The position numbers were made by a program, and so were the translations under genes. DNA of 64,000 bases from Streptomyces bicolor. GTDB lineage: Bacteria > Actinomycetota > Actinomycetes > Streptomycetales > Streptomycetaceae. Positions 26,311 through 36,124 of the stretch are shown here, piece by piece; the first letter of the stretch is position 1; every line of letters begins with the position of its first letter. The notes below the pieces were generated by a model. It worked only from the letters and a program-made list of their open reading frames with translations, had not been told where the DNA came from and made no database searches. The DNA lies in contig NZ_JOFS01000002.1 of NCBI RefSeq assembly GCF_000719285.1, forward strand, positions 1-64,000, in the 5' to 3' direction.

Positions 26311-29300
26311 CTACAGCAGAGACGGAACCTCCACCGCGGATACCTCCCGCGCCGCCCTTTCCAACGCACTGGCCAGCAACGCCAGATCCGTGGGCCCGTT
26401 CCCCAACTCCCGCACCGGGCGCCGGGTCGGCGGGTCGCCCATCCGGTGCCACTCCAACGGCACGACCGTCGGCCGCAGCGTCGCCGTCCGTGGAATACGC
26501 CCCGTGACCCGCCCGCCCTGGAACGGCACCACTCTGCCGTCCGCCCAGGCCAACCACCCACGGCCCGGCGCCGGTTCGTCAGGACCTGCCGCGACCGCGT
26601 CCAGTGTCACCCGCAACGTCGCCAGGCGCGCCGGCTCCGACTCCGCCGTACGGCCTCCGATCCCCGCGGCCGCCACCAGATGCACCCCGAGCCGCGCGCC
26701 CTCGCGCGCCACGGCCTCCAGCGCCCGTATCACCGAGCCCGCCGCGGGCCGGCCCGGCGACCCGAGCGCGGGCGAGACCAGCGCGTCCAGGTCGTCCACG
26801 ACCACCACGAGCCGAGGCAACGGCGGCACGGCCTCGGCCTGCCGACGCGCCGCCCCCGGCCGCAGCCGCAGCGTGGAGCTGGGCGGTGTGTCCAGGTCCC
26901 CGTTGAGGTCACCGCCCCCGCTGCCGGCCACCGCCCCCGCCCCACGGTGCGCGACCATCCGGCTCGACAGCTCACGGCCCGTGTGCCACTCGGTGAAGTC
27001 GGACCGCCCGAGGAGCTCCGCGCGGCGCTTCAGCTCGGCGCTGAGCGACTGGGCGAACTCCCGCATACGGACCGGATCGTTGGCGGTGAGGTGGGTGGTG
27101 ACATGCGGGACGTCCGTACAGACCCGCAGCCCCTCGCCGTGCGCGCCGCCCGCGCTCACCGTGTCCCGGCCGTCCATCAGCACCACGCTCAACCGGTCCG
27201 GCCGCTCGGCCGCCGCGAGCGAGGCGACGACCGCCCGCAGCAGCTCCGTACGCCCGCTGCCGGGTGGCCCCTCGATCAGCAGGTGCGGGCCGTCGGCGCC
27301 GAGGTCCGCGCTGACCGGCCCGCGCGGCCCGGCCCCCAGCACGGCGCAGGCCCGCCCGCCGAGGGCCTCCGCGTCATCACCGGCGTCGGCCCACCGCGCC
27401 ATGAGCGACGCCGGGGTGGCCCTGGCCAGCCCCAACTCGTCCAGCAGCCGCGCCGCCTGAGGCAACGGCACGGACACGCGCGCCTGCCGCTCCCCGACGG
27501 CGCCCTCGGTCCGCAACGGCGCCAGAGCCCGCGCGAACCGCTCCGCCCAGGCGAGCGAGACGGCGTCCACGGCGGCCACGGTGCCGTGCCCGACGGGACC
27601 GTGGGCGGGGATGTCGCTGGTTGGGCCGTGTGCATCTGGGCTGTGGCCGGCAACGCCGCCTTGGTCGGCAACTCCGCCTTGGCCGGCGGCACCCGTCCTG
27701 GCCGCGTCCGCCGCGCGCGGGGAAACCTCCGCCGAGCGGGGCAAGCCCTCCGCCTCGTGCCCGGCAGCCCCGGGCCTGCTTCCGTTCCCGCTTCCGTTCC
27801 CGCTTCCGTTCCCGTTCCCGGCACCGCCCCGCGCCACCCGCATCAGCCGCAGCGCCGTCGCCACATCGCCGCTGAGCAGCGCGACCGCACCGCACTCCCG
27901 GAACACCGGCGACACCGTGCAGGCCGCCTCGTAGGTCTCCGTCACCGGCGAAGCGGGCGACGCCGAAGCCGTCTCGGCCAGGCACACGACGTGGATCCCG
28001 GCCCGCGGCCCCTCCAGCGCCAGCCGTGCCACGGCCTCGCGCAGGTCGGCACCGCCGGGATCGCCGTCCACGACGACCACGCTGTACGGCCCCGCGAATC
28101 CGTCCGCCCCGTCGGCACGGTCGTCCTCCCGCGCCCACGAGGGCCGCCGAACGGCACGCTGAGCAGGCAACCGCGCACCCGCCCCACGAGCCGCCGAGCC
28201 ACTCACCGCACCGGCAGACCCCGCACCGCCGGACCCCGCGCCGTCGTACCCGGCCCCGCCGGCCGTCTCCGCCGTCATGTCCCGCAGCCGCCGCAGCAAC
28301 TCCTCCGTGCGAGCAGTCGCCTGTTCGCGGTCGTACGCCAGCAGCAGGCGGCAGTCCTGGCCGTGTCCGGGGCGGACCTGCGGGAGCCAGCCCAGCCAGG
28401 ACCACTCGGCGGTGCGCTCCTCCAGGGGGCGGGAGCGGTCCGCGCTGATCAGCACCAGTTCCAGGGCGTCCGGCGAGTGCAGCGCGGCGAGTTGGGCGAT
28501 CACCGCGCGGGCCAGCCCGGCGAGCCGCTCGCGAGGACCGGCCAGACCCAGCGCGCCGACCTCGCGCAGATCGGTGGTCACCGGTACCGCGGGAAGCAGC
28601 CCCGAGCCGTCGGGCGCCGCCCGGTCCGCCGTGCCGAGCCGTACCGTGAGCGCCTCCGGGTGGCCCGGTGCGCGCTCCCACAGCCGGGGCCCGGGACCCA
28701 GGGCCGTCAGCAGCAGGGACGCGGGGTCCGGCCAGGTCTCCGGCAGCCGGGGACCGCCGCTTACCGGGGAGGGGAGCTCGGTCGCCTCGGCTCGCTCGTC
28801 GTCGTGCGTCCCACGCCGTGCCGCCTCCGGCTCCCCGCGCCCGCCGGCCAGCCGCCGCGCCCACGCCGAGAGCCCGCCGCGCCTGCGCACGCCCGGCGGC
28901 ACGTCGGTGCCCCGGAGCGGGGTGCCCTTACGGCTGCCGCTGCGGGCCGGGGTGCCGTCGCGGCTGCCGTCGCTCGCGGTGCCGGCGATGCCGTGAGCCG
29001 CGGTGTCCCCGCCGTGCGCCGGGATGCCGTCGCGGCCGTGGCCGCTCGCCGTGCCGTCGGCGCCGTGCCCACCGGCGTCCCCACCGAACTCGCCAGCGCC
29101 GAAGCCCGCGCCGTGCGTGTCGCCGCCGCGCGGTGCCGTGGGCGGCCGCCCGGCCCCGCCCTGCCGTTCGATCCGAGGTGCCCCGCCCTGGGGCGGCACG
29201 ATGGGCGGCTCCACCGGACCGTGCTCCTGAGCCGCCGACCGGCCTGCCGAGGAACCGGACGCGTCGCCGCCGTCCGCCACGCGTGCGTGCGGCACCGCCG

Positions 29301-30051
29301 GGGCACCCGGCGCGGGCGCCGCCCGTCCGTCGCTCCCCGGGCGAGGGCCGACCGGGTCGTCCCCGGCGGGGACCCGCACATGCCCCTCCCCGTCCGGCTC
29401 CGTCCGCACCCGCGCCCCCGGCCCGCCGGCCGGGGTGAGCCGCAGGGCCGACTCGCCGATCCGCAGCAGAGCGCCCGGCGCGAAGCGCACCGGGCGGGTG
29501 GTCAGGCGGGCGCCGTCCAGCGTCGTGCCGTTCGTGGAGCCGAGGTCGGCGACCGAGACGCGGCCGTCGGCGGCGACCGTGACCGCGCAGTGCAGCCGGG
29601 AGACGTCCGGGTCGTCGAGCGGGACGTCGGCGTCGGCGGAGCGGCCGATGCGGATCTCGCCGCCGTGCAGCAGGTGGACCCCGCCCGCGTCCGGGCCGGC
29701 CACGACATGGAGCTGGGTCGGGGCGTCGTCCAGCTCGGGGTGGGGTTCGGGTGCCGCCGGGGCGCCCAGGGACAGCACCGCGCCGTCTATCAGCGGGGGT
29801 TCGCCGAGCGTGCTGCGCCGGTCGTCGAGCCGCTCCGCGCCCGCGTACAGCACGACGGGGCCTCCACTGCGCTCGGCTTCGCTAGCGCGGGAGGTGCCCC
29901 CGTCGCCGGACACCGCCGAGGCGAGCGCCGACGCCACCGTGGCCAGGGCCGTGCCCGCGGGGGCCGTGACCAGCACGTCGCAGCTCGCGGCGCGGCTCCG
30001 CGCCGGGGAGGGCGGAGCCAGCGGGTCTACGACGGTCAGCCGGATCTGCAT
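26311..30051 (-). CDS. FHA-domain protein with FtsK/SpoIIIE-type (EccC-like) ATPase domain
   Basis: The protein has 1246 residues. An N-terminal ~100-residue ubiquitin-like or beta-rich segment is followed by an FHA domain at about 110-205 (IRIGRSADADVPLDDPDVSRLHC, then DLGSTNGTTLDG). Next is a low-complexity Gly/His/Asp-rich stretch (about 260-420), a degenerate FtsK-like domain (about 480-680), and a second FtsK-like domain with Walker A EGPPGSGRTELLRAVV near 925 and Walker B LPRLVVVVDDLDALV. The ATG at 30049-30051 opens the conserved N-terminus. It is divergent from the pkaA kinase gene, so its FHA domain may read phosphothreonines made by PkaA or PkaB. No ESX substrate or membrane partner genes adjoin it. 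Confidence 0.85.
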   Translation of the reverse strand: MQIRLTVVDPLAPPSPARSRAASCDVLVTAPAGTALATVASALASAVSGDGGTSRASEAERSGGPVVLYAGAERLDDRRSTLGEPPLIDGAVLSLGAPAAPEPHPELDDAPTQLHVVAGPDAGGVHLLHGGEIRIGRSADADVPLDDPDVSRLHCAVTVAADGRVSVADLGSTNGTTLDGARLTTRPVRFAPGALLRIGESALRLTPAGGPGARVRTEPDGEGHVRVPAGDDPVGPRPGSDGRAAPAPGAPAVPHARVADGGDASGSSAGRSAAQEHGPVEPPIVPPQGGAPRIERQGGAGRPPTAPRGGDTHGAGFGAGEFGGDAGGHGADGTASGHGRDGIPAHGGDTAAHGIAGTASDGSRDGTPARSGSRKGTPLRGTDVPPGVRRRGGLSAWARRLAGGRGEPEAARRGTHDDERAEATELPSPVSGGPRLPETWPDPASLLLTALGPGPRLWERAPGHPEALTVRLGTADRAAPDGSGLLPAVPVTTDLREVGALGLAGPRERLAGLARAVIAQLAALHSPDALELVLISADRSRPLEERTAEWSWLGWLPQVRPGHGQDCRLLLAYDREQATARTEELLRRLRDMTAETAGGAGYDGAGSGGAGSAGAVSGSAARGAGARLPAQRAVRRPSWAREDDRADGADGFAGPYSVVVVDGDPGGADLREAVARLALEGPRAGIHVVCLAETASASPASPVTETYEAACTVSPVFRECGAVALLSGDVATALRLMRVARGGAGNGNGSGNGSGNGSRPGAAGHEAEGLPRSAEVSPRAADAARTGAAGQGGVADQGGVAGHSPDAHGPTSDIPAHGPVGHGTVAAVDAVSLAWAERFARALAPLRTEGAVGERQARVSVPLPQAARLLDELGLARATPASLMARWADAGDDAEALGGRACAVLGAGPRGPVSADLGADGPHLLIEGPPGSGRTELLRAVVASLAAAERPDRLSVVLMDGRDTVSAGGAHGEGLRVCTDVPHVTTHLTANDPVRMREFAQSLSAELKRRAELLGRSDFTEWHTGRELSSRMVAHRGAGAVAGSGGGDLNGDLDTPPSSTLRLRPGAARRQAEAVPPLPRLVVVVDDLDALVSPALGSPGRPAAGSVIRALEAVAREGARLGVHLVAAAGIGGRTAESEPARLATLRVTLDAVAAGPDEPAPGRGWLAWADGRVVPFQGGRVTGRIPRTATLRPTVVPLEWHRMGDPPTRRPVRELGNGPTDLALLASALERAAREVSAVEVPSLL

Positions 30052-30395
30052 CGGCGTCAGCGGTCCCTTCTGTGCGGGCGCGGACCCCCCACACGAGCAC
30101 ATCGGCCAGTACTCCACGCATCCTCGCACCTGCCACTGACAACGCGCCCCCCGCTCGAAGGCAAGTGATCTTGATTGGTCGGCTCTGCCCGCAAAAGTGC
30201 CTGACAAGTGCACTGCCGACGATCAGTTGAGATCGCTCACGTCTGGTTGCGGCAACCACGAGACAGAGCCGAGCGTCTTTCCTTCGAACATGTACGGGAA
30301 GCCATACGTAAGACGCACAGAATGACGACAAGCCGGTGCCCCGGGGGACGGCACTACAGTGGGTCGGAACGTAGGCAAGCAGCAGGGAGCGCGAC
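30052..30395. promoter_or_regulatory. divergent promoter region of the FHA/FtsK and pkaA genes
   Basis: This 344-bp region has no gene. TGGTTGC-G-GCAACCA at 30244-30258 is a palindrome with 7-bp perfect arms, a plausible operator. TACAGT at 30355-30360 could be a -10 element for pkaA, about 30 bp before its start. The region is less G/C-rich than its surroundings. Confidence 0.45.
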
Positions 30396-32090
30396 GTGCG
30401 GCCGGTAGGCAGCAAGTACTTCCTCGAGGAGCCGCTCGGTCGCGGCGCCACGGGGACCGTCTGGCGAGCCCGCCAGCGGGAGACCGCGGGCGCCGAGGCA
30501 GCCGTGCAGGGGCAGCCCGGTGAGACCGTCGCGATCAAGGTCCTCAAGGAGGAGCTCGCCAGCGACGCGGACATCGTCATGCGGTTCCTGCGGGAGCGGT
30601 CCGTCCTGCTCCGGCTGACCCACCCCAACATCGTCCGGGTCCGTGACCTGGTCGTCGAGGGCGAGCTGCTGGCCCTCGTCATGGACCTCATCGACGGCCC
30701 GGACCTGCACCGCTACCTGCGCGAGAACGGCCCCTTCACTCCGGTCGCCGCGTCCCTGCTCACCGCGCAGATCGCCGACGCGCTGGCCGCCAGCCACGCC
30801 GACGGCGTCGTCCACCGCGACCTCAAGCCCGCCAACGTCCTGCTCCAGCAGAACGGCGGCCGGATGCACCCGCTGCTGACCGACTTCGGCATCGCCCGCC
30901 TCGCCGACTCCCCGGGCCTGACCCGCACCCACGAGTTCGTCGGCACGCCCGCGTACATCGCGCCCGAGTCCGCCGAGGGCCGCCCGCAGACCTCCGCCGT
31001 CGACATCTACGGCGCCGGCATCCTCCTCTACGAGCTGCTCACCGGCCGCCCCCCGTTCGGCGGCGGCTCCGCCCTTGAGGTCCTGCACCAGCACCTGAGC
31101 GCCGAGCCGCGCCGCCCGTCCACGGTCCCCGACCCGCTGTGGACGGTCATCGAACGCTGCCTGCGAAAGAACCCCGACGAACGGCCCAGCGCCGAGAACC
31201 TCGCCCGTGCCCTGCGCGTCGTCGCCGAGGGCGTCGGCGTGCACGCCAACTCGGCGCAGATCGCGGCGGCCGAGGGCGTCGCCGCGCTGCTCGCCCCCGA
31301 TCCCTCGCCGGCCACCGTGCCGGGCTCGGCCGACCCCACCCAGGTGCTGCCGCACGGCGCGGACCCGGGCGCGTTCGACCCGAACGCCGCGACCAGCGTC
31401 CTGCCGCACACCGGCGCCCCCGGCCCGGCGGGCGCCGCCGACCCCACCACCGTGCTGCCGAACACGGGCGGTCCGGGCGGACACGGTGCCGCGGACCCGA
31501 CGGCCGTCATGCCGCCGATGCCGCCGGGCCGGCCCGGTCAGCAAGGTCAGCCCGGGCCCGAGGACCCGCACCCCTGGCAGAACCAGCTGCGCGCGGCCCG
31601 GGATCGCAACGAGCAGACGCAGGTCCAGTACGTCGACCCCAACCAGGACCCGCTGCGCCGCCGCCCCCAGCGGCAGGTCGCCCGCCCACAGCAGCAGCCG
31701 CGCCCCCAGCAGCAGCGACCGCCGCAGGGCGGGCAGCAGGGGTACGGCTACCCGCAGCAGCAACAGCCCCAGCCGTACGCCCCGCCGCGCCGGCCGCAAC
31801 AGCAGCCGCAGCGGTACGCCCCGCCGCCGGAGCCGCAGCGGCCGCAGCGCGAGCCGCGGCAGCCGCGTCAGCGCAGCGCCAACCCGATGCGGATCCCCGG
31901 CCTCGGCTGCCTCAAGGGATGCCTGTTCACCATCATCATCCTCGTCGTCGCGGGCTGGCTGGTCTGGGAACTGAGCCCGTTGCAGGAGTGGATCGGCACG
32001 GGCAAGGGCTACTGGGAGCAGCTCACCGACTGGTTCAGCACCGTGACCGGGTGGATCGGGGAGCTGGGCGGAGGCTCGGGCACCAGCTGA
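30396..32090 (+). CDS. pkaA: membrane Ser/Thr protein kinase PkaA
   Basis: The protein has 564 residues. The Hanks kinase domain (about 8-280) has G-loop GRGATGTV (15-22), Lys48 in VAIK after an unusual 15-residue insert, HRDLKPAN at 140-147, DFG at 163-165 and GTPAYIAPE at about 183. From about 311 a linker repeats DPTQVLP, AATSVLP, DPTTVLP and DPTAVMP, then a long Gln/Pro/Arg-rich stretch. One membrane helix ([17 protein letters not shown], about 508-524) and a short outer tail follow. GTG 30396 has CAGGGAGC upstream. Its neighbour pkaB and the divergent FHA protein suggest one signalling module. The name follows the S. coelicolor pkaA-pkaB arrangement. Confidence 0.9.
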   Translation: MRPVGSKYFLEEPLGRGATGTVWRARQRETAGAEAAVQGQPGETVAIKVLKEELASDADIVMRFLRERSVLLRLTHPNIVRVRDLVVEGELLALVMDLIDGPDLHRYLRENGPFTPVAASLLTAQIADALAASHADGVVHRDLKPANVLLQQNGGRMHPLLTDFGIARLADSPGLTRTHEFVGTPAYIAPESAEGRPQTSAVDIYGAGILLYELLTGRPPFGGGSALEVLHQHLSAEPRRPSTVPDPLWTVIERCLRKNPDERPSAENLARALRVVAEGVGVHANSAQIAAAEGVAALLAPDPSPATVPGSADPTQVLPHGADPGAFDPNAATSVLPHTGAPGPAGAADPTTVLPNTGGPGGHGAADPTAVMPPMPPGRPGQQGQPGPEDPHPWQNQLRAARDRNEQTQVQYVDPNQDPLRRRPQRQVARPQQQPRPQQQRPPQGGQQGYGYPQQQQPQPYAPPRRPQQQPQRYAPPPEPQRPQREPRQPRQRSANPMRIPGLGCLKGCLFTIIILVVAGWLVWELSPLQEWIGTGKGYWEQLTDWFSTVTGWIGELGGGSGTS

Positions 32091-32309
32091 GCCGAGGCGG
32101 TGCCGGCTCGGCCAGTTTGGTTATTTGTCGACATCTGACGAATGATTTCCGCCTCCGCGGTGAAGGTTGGTTCGTCGAGCGCGTAGTTTTGTCGACCGGG
32201 GATCCCGGGTTTGTCGGCTGGGGGTCCGGAGGCCGCGCGGCGGTAGCCGCACATTCAACCGGTCCCCGGAGTGACGCAGCAGCGACAACACGCGTCGGTA
32301 GGAGCAGTC

Positions 32310-33551
32310 TTGGCACGGAAGATCGGCAGCCGGTACACCGCCAACCAGATCCTGGGGCGGGGCAGTGCCGGCACGGTGTGGCTGGGTGAGGGGCCCGAGG
32401 GGCCCGTCGCCATCAAGCTGCTGCGCGAGGATCTCGCCTCCGACCAGGAGCTCGTCGGCCGCTTCGTGCAGGAGCGGACGGCGCTGCTCGGGCTGGAGCA
32501 CCCGAACGTGGTCTCCGTGCGCGACCTCGTCGTCGACGGCAATGACCTCGCGCTGGTCATGGACCTGGTCCGCGGCACGGATCTGCGCACCCGGCTCGAC
32601 CGCGACCGGCGGCTCGCGCCCGAGGCGGCGGTGGCGATCGTCGCGGACGTCGCGGACGGGCTGGCGGCGGCGCACGCCGCCGGGGTCGTGCACCGGGACG
32701 TGAAGCCGGAGAACGTCCTGCTGGACATGCAGGGCCCGCTGGGCCCGGGCGGCTCGCACCCCGCCCTCCTGACGGACTTCGGTGTGGCGAAACTCATCGA
32801 CTCACCGCGGCGTACCCGAGCGACGAAGATCATCGGAACCCCGGACTACCTGGCGCCGGAGATCGTGGAGGGGCTGCCACCGAGGGCGGCCGTCGACATC
32901 TACGCCCTCGCCACCGTCCTGTACGAGCTGCTGGCGGGCTTCACACCGTTCGGCGGCGGCCACCCGGGCGCGGTGCTCCGCCGCCACGTCACGGAGACGG
33001 TGGCCCCGCTGCCGGGCATCCCCGACGAACTGTGGCAGCTGATCGTGCAGTGCCTGGCGAAGGCGCCGGCCTCGCGGTTGCGGGCCTCGGAGCTGGGGGT
33101 ACGGCTGCGGGAGCTGCTGCCGATGCTCGCCGGGATGCCTCCGCTGGACGTGGACGAGCCGGACGCGGAGCCCACGGAAGAGGAGGCTCCGGTCGCGGCG
33201 GAGGAAGCTCCGGCGGGGGAGCGGGTGCGGCGGCGGGGGGCGGTGCCCCTGGTGCCGGGTGCCAAGCCGGCCGACTCCAACCGGGACACGCATACGTCGA
33301 TGAGGGTGCCGGGGCCCGATGAGCTGGCCGGGGGTGCGCGCGGTACCGCGCGGGTGCCGAGGCCGACGGGGGCGCCGCGGCCTGGTTCGGCGCGTCATCG
33401 GGCGACGGCGCGGCGGCGGCGGGTGGCGTTGGGGGCGGCGGCGGTGGCGCTGGTGGCCGCGGCGGGGGTGGGTGCGTGGCTGGCCACGTCGGACGACGAC
33501 GCCGGTGCGACGCCCCAGGACACGAACAACACGGCCCCGGCAACGCCGTAG
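32310..33551 (+). CDS. pkaB: membrane Ser/Thr protein kinase PkaB
   Basis: The protein has 413 residues. The kinase domain has G-loop GRGSAGTV (16-23), Lys36 in VAIK, HRDVKPEN at 128-135, DFG at 156-158 and GTPDYLAPE near 173. An acidic/Pro linker, an Arg-rich stretch and one C-terminal membrane helix (VALGAAAVALVAAAGVGAWLA) follow, leaving about 20 residues outside. TTG 32310 is chosen because GGAG lies 6 bp upstream; an in-frame GTG at 32271 has no usable ribosome site. It follows pkaA by 219 bp. It has no PASTA domains, unlike the PknB-type kinases. Confidence 0.9.
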   Translation: MARKIGSRYTANQILGRGSAGTVWLGEGPEGPVAIKLLREDLASDQELVGRFVQERTALLGLEHPNVVSVRDLVVDGNDLALVMDLVRGTDLRTRLDRDRRLAPEAAVAIVADVADGLAAAHAAGVVHRDVKPENVLLDMQGPLGPGGSHPALLTDFGVAKLIDSPRRTRATKIIGTPDYLAPEIVEGLPPRAAVDIYALATVLYELLAGFTPFGGGHPGAVLRRHVTETVAPLPGIPDELWQLIVQCLAKAPASRLRASELGVRLRELLPMLAGMPPLDVDEPDAEPTEEEAPVAAEEAPAGERVRRRGAVPLVPGAKPADSNRDTHTSMRVPGPDELAGGARGTARVPRPTGAPRPGSARHRATARRRRVALGAAAVALVAAAGVGAWLATSDDDAGATPQDTNNTAPATP

Positions 33552-33647
33552 GCAGGGCCCTCGTGGCGGGTCGGCGGCGACGCCGGCCGTCCCGAGAGGC
33601 CACGGCACCCGGAGCTCCCCGCTCGGCGGAGCCGTTACGCTGGAGGC

Positions 33648-34754
33648 GTGGCAGTCGTCGATGTATCCGAAGAGCTCAAGTCCCTCTCCTCGACCATGGA
33701 GTCGATCGAGGCCGTTCTGGACCTCGACAAGCTGAGGGCAGACATCGCCGTGCTCGAGGAGCAGGCGGCCGCGCCGTCCCTGTGGGACAACCCGGACGAG
33801 GCGCAGAAGATCACCAGCAAGCTGTCCCACCTCCAGGCGGAGGTGCGGAAGGCCGAGGCCCTGCGCGGACGGATCGACGATCTCGCCGTGCTCTTCGAGA
33901 TGGCCGAGGAGGAGGACGACCCGGACACCCGCGCCGAGGCCGAGTCCGAGCTCGCCGCCGTCAAGAAGGCGCTGGACGAGATGGAGGTCCGGACGCTGCT
34001 CAGCGGTGAGTACGACTCCCGCGAGGCGCTCGTCAACATCCGCGCCGAGGCCGGCGGCGTCGACGCCGCGGACTTCGCCGAGCGGCTGCAGCGCATGTAC
34101 CTGCGCTGGGCGGAGCAGAAGGGCTACAAGACCGAGCTCATCGAGACGTCGTACGCCGAAGAGGCCGGCATCAAGTCGACCACCTTCGCCGTGCAGGCGC
34201 CGTACGCCTACGGCACCCTCTCCGTCGAGCAGGGCACCCACCGTCTCGTGCGCATCTCGCCCTTCGACAACCAGGGCCGTCGCCAGACCTCCTTCGCGGG
34301 CGTCGAGGTCCTCCCCGTCGTCGAGCAGTCCGACCACGTCGAGATCGACGAGAGTGAGCTGCGGATCGACGTGTACCGGTCCTCCGGGCCCGGCGGTCAG
34401 GGCGTCAACACCACCGACTCGGCCGTGAGGATCACCCACCTCCCCACCGGCATCGTCGTCTCCTGCCAGAACGAGCGGTCGCAGATCCAGAACAAGGCCA
34501 CCGCGATGAACGTCCTCCAGGCCAAGCTGCTCGAGCGGCGTCGGCAGGAGGAACAGGCCAAGATGGACGCCCTGAAGGGCGACGGCGGCAACTCCTGGGG
34601 CAACCAGATGCGGTCGTACGTGCTGCACCCGTACCAGATGGTCAAGGACCTGCGCACCGACTTCGAAGTCGGCAACCCCGAGGCCGTGTTCAACGGTGAG
34701 ATCCAGGGGTTCCTCGAGGCCGGAATTCGCTGGCGCAAGCAGCAAGAGAAGTAA
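33648..34754 (+). CDS. prfB: peptide chain release factor 2
   Basis: The protein has 368 residues. It carries the RF2-type stop-codon recognition tripeptide SPF ([12 protein letters not shown]) and the peptidyl-hydrolysis GGQ motif ([18 protein letters not shown]) at about 246. It terminates translation at UGA and UAA. The frame is uninterrupted from GTG 33648, so the autoregulatory +1 frameshift of E. coli prfB is absent. It is followed by a strong hairpin terminator. Confidence 0.96.
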   Translation: MAVVDVSEELKSLSSTMESIEAVLDLDKLRADIAVLEEQAAAPSLWDNPDEAQKITSKLSHLQAEVRKAEALRGRIDDLAVLFEMAEEEDDPDTRAEAESELAAVKKALDEMEVRTLLSGEYDSREALVNIRAEAGGVDAADFAERLQRMYLRWAEQKGYKTELIETSYAEEAGIKSTTFAVQAPYAYGTLSVEQGTHRLVRISPFDNQGRRQTSFAGVEVLPVVEQSDHVEIDESELRIDVYRSSGPGGQGVNTTDSAVRITHLPTGIVVSCQNERSQIQNKATAMNVLQAKLLERRRQEEQAKMDALKGDGGNSWGNQMRSYVLHPYQMVKDLRTDFEVGNPEAVFNGEIQGFLEAGIRWRKQQEK

Positions 34755-34762
34755 CTTTGTCG

Positions 34763-34801
34763 ACAAGGCAACTGCCGTCATCCGGACGGCAGTTGCCTTG
34801 T
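34763..34801 (+). terminator. strong hairpin terminator after prfB
   Basis: A perfect 17-bp stem, ACAAGGCAACTGCCGTC (34763-34779) with its complement at 34785-34801, closes a 5-nt loop. It begins 9 bp after the prfB stop. There is no T-tract. Confidence 0.85.
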
Positions 34802-35046
34802 CTGTGCCTGCATGTCTGGGTTTTACATCACACTCACAGTCTCCAACCCCCGCCATAACTCCCGTTTTTGGACATGGCGCACGCAAACGGCCTTGACGAG
34901 TCCTTGAAAAATGGGAAGGGTAAAGCGTGGCATGCGTATCTCTGGGGCGCATGTGAACCGGGGGGCTCAAGTTCAGCTACCTCCGTCGATCACGGCCCCC
35001 GAGCGCCCGCCTCCTTGACGATTCAGCTACTGGGGGTAGCAACCTA

Positions 35047-35670
35047 ATGACTAAGAAGACGCGGATCCGTATCGCGCGCCTCGCGGCCGGCGCCGTGATC
35101 GCGGCCGGTGCCTCGCTGACCGCTGCGGGTGCCGCTTCTGCTGCCGAGAACGAGGGCGACGGCTGCCTGCTCGGCATCTGCCTCGGGGACGAGGACCCGA
35201 CCGATCCGCCCACCGACCCGGTTCCGACGGACCCTGGCATCCCCACCGACATCCCGACGGACATCCCGACCGAGGACCCGATCCCGACGGAGGACCCGAC
35301 GCTCGAGCCGACCGAGCCGACGGAGCCCACCGACGAGCCGACCACCGACCCGACCGACCCGGGTAACGGGAACGGCAATGGGAACGGCAACGGCAACAAC
35401 GGCGGCGGTAACGACAACACCGACCCCGACGGCGGCACCTCCCCGCAGCAGGAGGGCTCCTCCGGCCTCGGCGACACCGGCTCGGACGACAACACCGGCA
35501 CCGGCACCGGCACCAGCACGGCCGCCCAGGGCGGCGGCGAGGAGCTCGCCGAGACCGGTGCGGCCCAGACCACGTTCCTGCTGGTCGGCGCCGCCACGAT
35601 GATCGCCGGCGGTATCGGCTTCCGCATCCTGCCGCGCCTCGTGGGCGGCCGCGGCGGTGCGGCTGCCTGA
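35047..35670 (+). CDS. sortase-anchored wall protein with LAETG sorting signal
   Basis: The protein has 207 residues. A Sec signal peptide (MTKKTRIRIARLAAGAVIAAGASLTAAGAASA in outline) is followed by GDGCLLGICLGDED, then Pro/Thr/Asp/Glu repeats (PTDIPTDIPTEDPIPTEDP) and Gly/Asn repeats. The end is ELAETGAAQ, a hydrophobic helix and an arginine-containing tail, the layout recognised by class E sortases, which in Streptomyces cut LAxTG. The mature protein would be mainly an extended wall-spanning stalk. TGGGGG about 10 bp upstream supports the ATG. No sortase gene is nearby. Confidence 0.85.
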   Translation: MTKKTRIRIARLAAGAVIAAGASLTAAGAASAAENEGDGCLLGICLGDEDPTDPPTDPVPTDPGIPTDIPTDIPTEDPIPTEDPTLEPTEPTEPTDEPTTDPTDPGNGNGNGNGNGNNGGGNDNTDPDGGTSPQQEGSSGLGDTGSDDNTGTGTGTSTAAQGGGEELAETGAAQTTFLLVGAATMIAGGIGFRILPRLVGGRGGAAA

Positions 35671-35711
35671 CGGTAGCCGACCGTTCACGCTGTGTAACGT
35701 ACGTCGTACGG

Positions 35712-35750
35712 CCGAGGGGCCCGGAGCGCGTTTCGCTCCGGGCCCCTCGG
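35712..35750. terminator. bidirectional hairpin terminator
   Basis: A perfect 17-bp stem, CCGAGGGGCCCGGAGCG (35712-35728) with its complement at 35734-35750, closes a 5-nt loop. It lies between the convergent LAETG-protein gene and the small zinc-ribbon gene and can serve both. Confidence 0.85.
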
Positions 35751-35778
35751 CATGTTCGTCTGCGGGGTGGTTCGCCCG

Positions 35779-35970
35779 CTACGCCGTCTGGTGGGCCAGC
35801 AGCGCCACCGCGGCGATCAGCACCGCCAGCAGGGCGATCAGCGTCATGGGGTTCAGACCCGCGAGCGGGTTCTCCTGCTGCAGCCGCTCACGGTTCGCCC
35901 GGCACACGGGGCAGCGGCCCTCACTCACGGGCGCGGCACAGTTCGCGCACACCAGCCGGTCGTACGTCAT
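35779..35970 (-). CDS. small zinc-ribbon membrane protein
   Basis: The protein has 63 residues. Two Cys pairs (CANC near residue 8 and CPVC near 20) form a zinc ribbon. One hydrophobic helix (MTLIALLAVLIAAVALLAH) ends the protein. AGGAGGG lies 6 bp before the ATG, an excellent ribosome site that argues for a real gene despite its size. The function is unknown; the ribbon should face the cytoplasm. Confidence 0.82.
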   Translation of the reverse strand: MTYDRLVCANCAAPVSEGRCPVCRANRERLQQENPLAGLNPMTLIALLAVLIAAVALLAHQTA

Positions 35971-36124
35971 GCGCCACCCTCCTAGCGGTTTCCCTCCGGG
36001 GGTTCAACGGGTTTGGGCCCGAGAATGTTCCCCACCTCTACTGTGCCAGGTTCCTCCGGAAAGGGCTCGGGTGCTCTCGCAGGGGTGGTTTCCGTTGTCT
36101 CGCGGCTGCCGGCTGTGTGTGGCT

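Noticed and set aside
26446..30168. A 1240-codon open frame on the plus strand opposite the FHA/FtsK gene
   Set aside because: High G/C keeps antisense frames open. The translation is Arg/Pro-rich with no domain, whereas the minus strand has clear FHA and Walker motifs.
33648..34754. Programmed frameshift in prfB
   Set aside because: The reading frame is continuous from GTG to stop; no internal CTTTGAC-like site is needed.
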